Assembly: GCA_026991055.1 (NCBI GenBank)
Contig: JALXCE010000244.1
Coordinates: 1 to 17,423 of the forward strand
Direction: 5' to 3'
From: Caldifarciminota bacterium
Lineage (GTDB): Bacteria > Hydrothermota > Hydrothermia > B15-G9 > WFZT01
DNA length: 17,423 nucleotides
Shown here: piece by piece, positions 12,554 through 17,423 of the stretch
Position numbering within the stretch: position 1 is the first letter of the stretch
How the letters are laid out: each line of letters opens with the position of its first letter
The notes under the pieces: model-generated
Told to the model about the DNA's origin: nothing
The model's input: the letters and a program-made list of their open reading frames with translations, nothing else
The model's database searches: none
Program-made: the position numbers and the translations under genes

Positions 12554-15500
12554 TGCTGGCCCTCCTCTTTTTGAGGTGGTTTAATTTTGCCAGATTCCGG
12601 TGCTGTCGGGGATGGCTGAGGTGCCTTTTTAAGCTTCTCTTCTATCAGTTTCTGCTCTATCTCTTTTGCCTTCTTTTCGAGCTCTTCCCGGTCGGGGGCA
12701 TTCGGGAATTTCCTTATTGCCCTTCTATAGACTGTAAGTGCCTCCTCAAGGCGATTTTGCTGCTCGTAAAGCTCTCCAGCCCTCACAAGGGCCTGCTCTG
12801 CGACTTCGGGGTAAAGCTTTTCATAAATCCTGTAAGTGGTTATGTATTCAATAATTGCCTCTTCGATCTCGCCCATGTCGCGGTAAATATCTGCAAGAAG
12901 GAGGCTGGCTTTTGCCGCAATGTCATCTGAACGGTTTTTCTTTATCACTTTAATCAAAGCCATTGCAGAATCATATTCACCCCTCTGGGCAAGCCTTGAT
13001 GCGAGGTACAGTCTTGCCTCGTCAGCTGCAGGGTTGTCAGGATATTTCATGAGGAGTTGCTGCATCATGGAATCAGCAGCGGTTGTGTCTCCCAGATTAA
13101 TATACGAATATGCGAGTACCCTGTACGCCTCCGGATACTTAATCGTCTGATTGTGGGCGTTTTTCAGGAATAGGAGCATATTATCGCGAGCGTTGACAAA
13201 GTCCTGTTTTTTGAAATAGCACTCAGCTATGTAGTAGTAAGATTCAGGGATTTTGGCGGCTTTCTCAAAATTAGCTATTGCACTGTCGCAACTATCGAGC
13301 CTCACGTAGGCCATTCCTATCCAGAAGTAAGCCTTATCGAGTAATTTCTGGCTCGGGTATCTATTTACAATTTCCTGAAAAGTCTTGATGGCCTCTTCGT
13401 ACCAGCCCTGATTAAACTGATATTCTCCTTTCTTAAAAATAAGGGTAGCGGCTATCACAGGGGGTGAATTGTAGATTAGAGAATCAAAAAAGGCGTATGC
13501 TTCCTGGTCTTTTCCAATCTTACCTGCACTCTGGAGAAAACCTTCGATGGCGTCGTCAACAAGGTCACTTGATGGAAATTCCTCAATAATCTTTCTATAA
13601 GTTTCGTACGCGTTCTCGTACATTTCCTGGTTGTAATACATATCACCAAGTTTGTAGAGGGCAAGAGCACGGAAGTGAGAGGATGGGTCTTTGTAAATCT
13701 GCGTGTAAATCTCTGCAGCCTTCTCGTAATCCTCAAGACTTTTGTAGCATTCTGCCATCATAAAGAGTGCAGAGTCTTTCAAAGATTTTTTTACATTGGA
13801 GGAATAGACTTTATTGAACACATCAAGCGCCCTGTCATATTTCCTCATTCGATAGTAGGTGAGGCCGAGCTGCCATAGTGCACTGTAATAAAGATTGTCC
13901 TGAGGATGCATTTCAAGGAATTTTTCGTAGTATCTCGCAGCGAGCCCATACTGGTGTCTGTTAAATTTACAGTCGCCTATGTAAAGGAAAGAAAGCTCGT
14001 AAATTTTTGAGGTATCCGAGTAGTTGGAAATCACCTGGTAAAAATATTTTTCAGCGGTCCTGTAGTGCTTTAGTATGTAGTGAAGTAGTCCTCGCTCAAA
14101 ATATGCATAGTAGAGCACATCTCCAAACGCCCTCGAACGAATAATGTGAACAAGCTCATCTTCGGTGTACTGATACATTTTCATCTTCATGTAGGTCTTT
14201 GCTCTGTAGAAATGAATCCACTCTTTTACCGAATCCGGCGCGGTCTTTAGCACTTCCTCAGAGTAGGAGACGAGATCATCCAGCTTGTTGAGGTTGTAAA
14301 GCGACATGATTATGCGAAGTGAGACGTAGCTTTTGTAATTGTTGTCATTGAGCCCATCCTGCGCCACCGAAAAATAGTTTATGGCGTCTTTGTAATCTTT
14401 TTTGAGAAAAGAAATCTCACCAAGCATGAAATAAACCTGCGGCTTTATGGGAAGTTCCTGCGCCAGGTCACGGGCCTTCTCAAAATACTGAAGGGCCTTA
14501 TTAAGCTCATTTTTCTCAAAATATTCAAGACCAAGTAGATAAGCGGCATAGGCAGTGAGTTTTGAGTCCGGGTAACTATTGATAAAATCTTCGAGGGATT
14601 TGACGTATTTTTTGTGCTTTGCCGATTTTTTGAACGCGAGAATTTTGATGAACTTCGCATAAGGAATGAGGGCCTTTTTACCATTCTGAATTACCGAATC
14701 CATGCGCGAGATGGCCGACGAGGCGTTTCCGGATTTGTAGTCCAGGAATCCAAGAAGGTAGGTTTTAAGGGGTATGGCATCGGCCGGCAGAGATTCTGAG
14801 GCCTGTAATTCCTTTCTCGCCAGAGCAAATTTTCCCTGCAGGATATCTATGTATCCTGAGATTAGTAAAACCAGCGGCTTATCAGATTCCTTAAAATTGT
14901 TTTCTTTGATGATACTGGAAGCTGTCTCGAAGTCCCTCTTCTTTAGCGAAAGGACAAGCAGGATTAGGTTTAGGTCTTTTGCAACCGGGTCGTGTGGAAA
15001 GAGTTTTGTAAACTTGTTGAGATAATAGTTCCCATCCTTGTAGTTTCCAGTGAGGATTGAGAGTTTTCCGATCCAGAGAAGAGCGGATTTTATAAGGTAG
15101 ACATCACCACCATACTCAAGTAGGTCTTTCAACGCCTGGATTGCTAAGAGTGTATCTCCCTTTCTTACGTTAAAAAGTGCTTCTTGGAGTTTTAGATATG
15201 GATAAAGCCTGCTGCCGGCAAAATTTCCTTTAAAAGTTTTGATCTCTTTATCAGGGTAGCGTCCACTTTTGAGTTTCTCAACAATGATGTTAAATAGAGC
15301 AAGTTCCTCGGTATTCTTATCCATACTCCTTGTGAGCGCATTCAGGCTTTTGAATGTTACCTCACGGGCAGGAATAGTGGTTGCACGATTGGCGAGGAAA
15401 AGTTCAAAATACTGGTTTAATTCAAGTAATTCGGGTGTGGTTTTATAGTCGCTTTTTACCTGTGTCAGGGCATAGTCCAGACTCCATAGAGAATCTGACG

Positions 15501-15573
15501 CAAGGAGTTGGACATCCTGAAGATGCCCACTATAAAATTGGAGTAGTAATAACGGTATCAGAAAATTCATCAT
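12550..15573 (-). CDS. Large tetratricopeptide-repeat (TPR) periplasmic protein
   Basis: 1007 residues. A short hydrophobic N-terminus (MMNFLIPLLLLQF) looks like a signal peptide, without an evident lipobox Cys. From about residue 100 to 955 the protein is an almost unbroken array of TPR-like helical hairpins; clear units include YFMLGEISFLKKDYKDAINY, ALYKLGDMYYNQEMYENAYE and YFWIGMAYVRLDSCDSAIAN. The last 45 residues form a charged helix and a Pro/Lys/Glu-rich tail. TPR arrays are protein-docking scaffolds; periplasmic TPR proteins such as CpoB/YbgF and BamD accompany Tol or BAM systems, but this one is much larger. It leads the operon that continues with the barrel, ExbB, ExbD and TonB, so it is probably the periplasmic scaffold of that assembly. 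Two ATG codons (15573, 15570) stand side by side; neither has a ribosome binding site and a promoter lies directly upstream. Confidence 0.85.
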   Translation of the reverse strand: MMNFLIPLLLLQFYSGHLQDVQLLASDSLWSLDYALTQVKSDYKTTPELLELNQYFELFLANRATTIPAREVTFKSLNALTRSMDKNTEELALFNIIVEKLKSGRYPDKEIKTFKGNFAGSRLYPYLKLQEALFNVRKGDTLLAIQALKDLLEYGGDVYLIKSALLWIGKLSILTGNYKDGNYYLNKFTKLFPHDPVAKDLNLILLVLSLKKRDFETASSIIKENNFKESDKPLVLLISGYIDILQGKFALARKELQASESLPADAIPLKTYLLGFLDYKSGNASSAISRMDSVIQNGKKALIPYAKFIKILAFKKSAKHKKYVKSLEDFINSYPDSKLTAYAAYLLGLEYFEKNELNKALQYFEKARDLAQELPIKPQVYFMLGEISFLKKDYKDAINYFSVAQDGLNDNNYKSYVSLRIIMSLYNLNKLDDLVSYSEEVLKTAPDSVKEWIHFYRAKTYMKMKMYQYTEDELVHIIRSRAFGDVLYYAYFERGLLHYILKHYRTAEKYFYQVISNYSDTSKIYELSFLYIGDCKFNRHQYGLAARYYEKFLEMHPQDNLYYSALWQLGLTYYRMRKYDRALDVFNKVYSSNVKKSLKDSALFMMAECYKSLEDYEKAAEIYTQIYKDPSSHFRALALYKLGDMYYNQEMYENAYETYRKIIEEFPSSDLVDDAIEGFLQSAGKIGKDQEAYAFFDSLIYNSPPVIAATLIFKKGEYQFNQGWYEEAIKTFQEIVNRYPSQKLLDKAYFWIGMAYVRLDSCDSAIANFEKAAKIPESYYYIAECYFKKQDFVNARDNMLLFLKNAHNQTIKYPEAYRVLAYSYINLGDTTAADSMMQQLLMKYPDNPAADEARLYLASRLAQRGEYDSAMALIKVIKKNRSDDIAAKASLLLADIYRDMGEIEEAIIEYITTYRIYEKLYPEVAEQALVRAGELYEQQNRLEEALTVYRRAIRKFPNAPDREELEKKAKEIEQKLIEEKLKKAPQPSPTAPESGKIKPPQKEEGQQ

Positions 15574-15581
15574 TGGTTTAT

Positions 15582-15610
15582 AACATAATGTTTGGCATTT
15601 TTACAGTCAA
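15582..15610 (-). promoter_or_regulatory. Promoter of the TPR-barrel-exbBD-tonB operon
   Basis: On the minus strand TTGACT (15605-15610), a 17-base spacer and TATGTT (15582-15587). The predicted start falls at 15574-15575, at most two bases before the ATG of the TPR gene, so the message would be leaderless. The -10 box is imperfect (4 of 6). The same 41-base gap must also serve the divergent deacetylase, for which I see no good promoter. Confidence 0.5.
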
Positions 15611-15614
15611 GTGA

Positions 15615-16373
15615 ATGAATACGGCGATTTTCCTTCAATATCATAAGGTGACCACTAAATTCGAGCTTGGTGGAACCTGGACACATCCTTCAATTTTTAA
15701 ACGTCATGTGAATTTTGTTAAGAAAAAGGGACTTTCTGGAATTTCAAGGGATTTGCTAAAGTCTCTAACCTGGAATGAGGAGGCCGTGCTTTTTACTTTT
15801 GATGATGCCTATAAGTGTGTTCATGAGCTTGCATTTCCCATGCTAAGGGAGGCAGGATTAAACGGGGCTATCTTCATTGTTACAAAATACATAGGTGGCA
15901 CCAACGATTGGGATTTGAACTTTGGATTCAAATTTTCTCATGTTGGAAAGAGTGAGATCAGGGAACTCCACGAGAATGGCTGGATTATAGGCTCACATAC
16001 TCATACACACCCGGACCTTTTGAGGGTGAGTGAGAAAAAACTCAAAGAGGAGCTAAAGGTTTCCCGCCAGATCCTTGAGGATATTATCGGAGATGAGGTT
16101 TTTGCTATTGCCTATCCTTATGGGAGGTATGACGAGCGGGTGCTTGAATCAGCGCTGGAAGCGGGTTATACGGTTGGGTTTGCCACGCACAAGGGCAAAG
16201 CGTATCCGGGGCTGGAGCACATGGCTATCAAACGTCGTGGTGTGTATGCTATTGATTTGACAATAAAGGCAAAGGTTGACTATATCCCGCTTTGGAGCGA
16301 GTTTGAAAGGGGAAAGGAATTTATCATCTCGAAGGCCGCAGACATAGCCGCCCTGCTCAGGAAGGTGGATTGA
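15615..16373 (+). CDS. Polysaccharide deacetylase (NodB homology, carbohydrate esterase family 4)
   Basis: 252 residues forming a single NodB-type domain without a signal peptide or membrane segment, so it probably acts in the cytoplasm or at its face. CE4 enzymes remove N- or O-acetyl groups from sugar polymers with a metal ion. Motif 1 reads TFDDA (residues 61-65; Asp63 and Asp64, with Ala where Gly is usual), motif 2 SHTHTHPDL (His128 and His132, the metal-binding HxxxH), and motif 3 AYPYGRYDE (residues 166-174). All metal and catalytic residues expected in this half are present. It is the only plus-strand gene, transcribed away from the TPR operon with 41 bases between starts, and it converges on dxr. 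The ATG at 15615 has no clear ribosome binding site. Substrate (cell-wall, capsule or lipid-linked glycan) is not indicated by neighbours. Confidence 0.88.
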   Translation: MNTAIFLQYHKVTTKFELGGTWTHPSIFKRHVNFVKKKGLSGISRDLLKSLTWNEEAVLFTFDDAYKCVHELAFPMLREAGLNGAIFIVTKYIGGTNDWDLNFGFKFSHVGKSEIRELHENGWIIGSHTHTHPDLLRVSEKKLKEELKVSRQILEDIIGDEVFAIAYPYGRYDERVLESALEAGYTVGFATHKGKAYPGLEHMAIKRRGVYAIDLTIKAKVDYIPLWSEFERGKEFIISKAADIAALLRKVD

Positions 16374-16425
16374 GCAATTTTAAATTGGCGGAAATTCCAG
16401 AAAGTACAGTGAGGGAGGTCTGTTC

Positions 16426-16480
16426 TGCAGACGTGGCCTCTCTCCTTACCTCCCCCCCACAATCAAATTTATGCATGGGG
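16426..16480. repeat. Dispersed intergenic hairpin repeat, copy 2
   Basis: Same orientation as copy 1 at 989. The C-rich arm and the loop core CAATCAAATTTATGC are kept, but the 3' arm has changed (ATGGGG), so the hairpin is weaker here and this copy looks decayed. Further downstream, CTTTCCTCTTGAATAAT (from 16561) resembles the sequence after copy 1 (TTCCTCTTGAAAAT at 1061), suggesting that the original element was longer and was later interrupted. Confidence 0.65.
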
Positions 16481-16523
16481 AATATGGGTACATCTGAAAT
16501 CTTTATCAAAAACCTGTCGATCT

Positions 16524-16548
16524 CCCTCTCCCGTGAAATGGGAGAGGG
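16524..16548. repeat. 25-bp perfect inverted repeat, CCCTCTCCC type
   Basis: Arms CCCTCTCCC (16524-16532) and GGGAGAGGG (16540-16548) around GTGAAAT, followed by TAGGGGTGAGGG. This resembles a class of short intergenic palindromes seen in many unrelated bacterial genomes. Lying between two convergent genes it might also end or protect transcripts. Confidence 0.75.
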
Positions 16549-16739
16549 TAGGGGTGAGGGCTTTCCTCTTGAATAATGATTTTTTGAAAATGATCGTAAG
16601 TGGTTGTCGTAAGATTCACTCTGGAATAAAATTGTGCAAGGATTTTCCAGATGTGTTTGAAAAAATCCCCTCAAAATTTGAGCGCGATCTATGTTTTAAG
16701 TCACATATAAAGCAGGTCTTTAAAGATTCTCACAAAGGT

Positions 16740-17423
16740 TTATTTATTCAACTTTCTGGCCACCTCTTTTGCCTTTTCCCTTGCCCATCGGTCAGCTTCG
16801 AGGAGGCCTTCGAGGGAATTGTGGTCAAATCCGGGATTCAGTTCAATTACCCTGTGAATTATTTCAGGGATATCCGTAAACCCAACCTTCTCATCTAAAA
16901 ATAGATACACAGCCTCCTCGTTGGCAGCATTAAAAATTGTGGGGAGTTCTCGACCTTCTTTAAGTACCTCATAGGCAAGCTTCAGCCCTGGAAACTTATC
17001 CATATCCGGTTTTTCAAATGTAAGACCGGACACCTCGAATGGGTTGAACGTTCTCACCGGTGAAGATAGTCTTTCGGGATAGGTGAGAGCATACTGAATG
17101 GGGATACGCATATCAGGGAAGGACAGGTGTGCAAGCCAGGCCCCATCTTTTAGCTCGACCATACCGTGGATAATGGATTGTGGATGAACAATTACTTTTA
17201 TACGTTCCGGTGGCATGTCGAAGAGATAATAGGCTTCAATAATTTCAAGCCCTTTATTTATCATGGTTGCGCTGTCTATGGTGATTTTACGCCCCATTCT
17301 CCATGTAGGATGTTTTAGAGCATCCTGCGGTTTTACATTCTTCAACTCATCCTTTGGGGTTTGACGGAAAGGACCTCCAGACGCGGTAAGATAGATGTCC
17401 TCAACCTCATCTCTTCGTCCATC
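16740..17423 (-). CDS. dxr: 1-deoxy-D-xylulose 5-phosphate reductoisomerase, C-terminal part
   Basis: The last 227 codons of dxr; the start lies beyond the right edge, and coding continues through the ATG at 17345 to the end of the window. Dxr converts 1-deoxy-D-xylulose 5-phosphate to 2-C-methyl-D-erythritol 4-phosphate with NADPH and a divalent metal, the committed step of the cytoplasmic MEP isoprenoid pathway. Conserved blocks are unmistakable: YLTASGGPFR at the fragment's start, then HPTWRMGRKITIDSATMINK followed by GLE, carrying the His, Ser, Asn, Lys and Glu that bind substrate and metal, then VHPQSIIHGMV with the loop histidine region and FPDMRIPIQYA. The C-terminal helical domain (from about AANEEAVYLF) is complete and ends at TAA 16740. 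Nothing is missing in the visible part. Its genomic neighbours upstream are not visible. Confidence 0.96.
   Translation of the reverse strand, partial: DGRRDEVEDIYLTASGGPFRQTPKDELKNVKPQDALKHPTWRMGRKITIDSATMINKGLEIIEAYYLFDMPPERIKVIVHPQSIIHGMVELKDGAWLAHLSFPDMRIPIQYALTYPERLSSPVRTFNPFEVSGLTFEKPDMDKFPGLKLAYEVLKEGRELPTIFNAANEEAVYLFLDEKVGFTDIPEIIHRVIELNPGFDHNSLEGLLEADRWAREKAKEVARKLNK

Larger units (their letters stand above)
16374..16739. other. Convergent intergenic stretch between the deacetylase and dxr
   Basis: 366 bases without a gene. It contains the second copy of the dispersed repeat, the 25-bp CCCTCTCCC palindrome, and near its right end a small AT-rich inverted repeat (CTCAAAATTTGAG, 16670-16682) which on the minus strand is followed by GGGGATTTTTT and might be a weak terminator for dxr. 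Nothing else is recognisable. Confidence 0.55.

Noticed and set aside
16370..16576. Small plus-strand reading frame after the deacetylase
   Set aside because: It consists mostly of the dispersed repeat and the CCCTCTCCC palindrome, so it is a by-product of repeat sequence rather than a gene.
1..17423. CRISPR array, tRNA, rRNA, insertion sequence or phage genes
   Set aside because: Reading both strands and the gaps showed no regularly spaced direct repeats, no tRNA cloverleaf or rRNA signature, and no transposase, integrase or phage structural protein.

Overview
The window comes from a bacterium with two membranes: it has a TonB/ExbB/ExbD energy-transduction set, a predicted outer-membrane beta-barrel, a TRAP uptake system with a periplasmic binding protein, a PilB/GspE-type secretion ATPase and the DXP isoprenoid pathway. 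Base composition leans moderately to AT by eye, while short, very GC-rich perfect palindromes are scattered through it. The gene mix would fit an uncultivated, probably anaerobic or thermophilic lineage near the FCB group or WOR-3-like candidate phyla, but no marker gene here decides that. All genes but one lie on the minus strand.

Layout from left to right: (1) the first 183 codons of a PilB/GspE-like ATPase, running off the left edge; (2) a 573-bp gene-free stretch with a dispersed repeat; (3) positions 8971 down to 1124, one tightly packed nine-gene minus-strand operon: GntR/FCD regulator, succinate dehydrogenase/fumarate reductase-like flavoprotein, iron-sulfur protein, two membrane anchors, a PrpF-family isomerase, and the TRAP transporter DctP, DctQ, DctM; (4) a 440-bp control region with an excellent sigma70-like promoter and a palindromic operator at the regulator start; (5) positions 15573 down to 9412, a second minus-strand operon: a 1007-residue TPR lipoprotein/periplasmic-type protein, a predicted outer-membrane barrel, ExbB/TolQ, ExbD/TolR and a TonB/TolA-like protein; (6) a plus-strand polysaccharide deacetylase transcribed divergently; (7) a 366-bp convergent intergenic stretch holding a second copy of the dispersed repeat and another palindrome; (8) the C-terminal part of DXP reductoisomerase (dxr), running off the right edge.

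The first operon reads as a self-contained carboxylate module. A TRAP importer captures a carboxylic acid, a PrpF-type enzyme moves a carbon-carbon double bond, and a membrane-bound Sdh/Frd-type complex oxidises or reduces it against the quinone pool, under a dedicated GntR repressor. The complex deviates from textbook Sdh/Frd: a fourth cysteine in the third iron-sulfur motif, a cysteine where the covalent-FAD histidine normally sits, and a 33-bp perfect palindrome inside the flavoprotein gene that encodes the stretch replacing a conserved glycine-rich FAD motif. The true substrate may therefore not be succinate/fumarate.

The second operon links an inner-membrane proton-driven motor (ExbB/ExbD), a periplasm-spanning TonB/TolA-like arm, a barrel with a TonB-box-like N-terminus, and a large TPR scaffold, suggesting a dedicated trans-envelope machine. 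Both large operons have promoters that place the predicted transcription start within about three bases of the first ATG, suggesting leaderless messages for operon-leading genes, while internal genes mostly have strong GGAGG-type ribosome binding sites.
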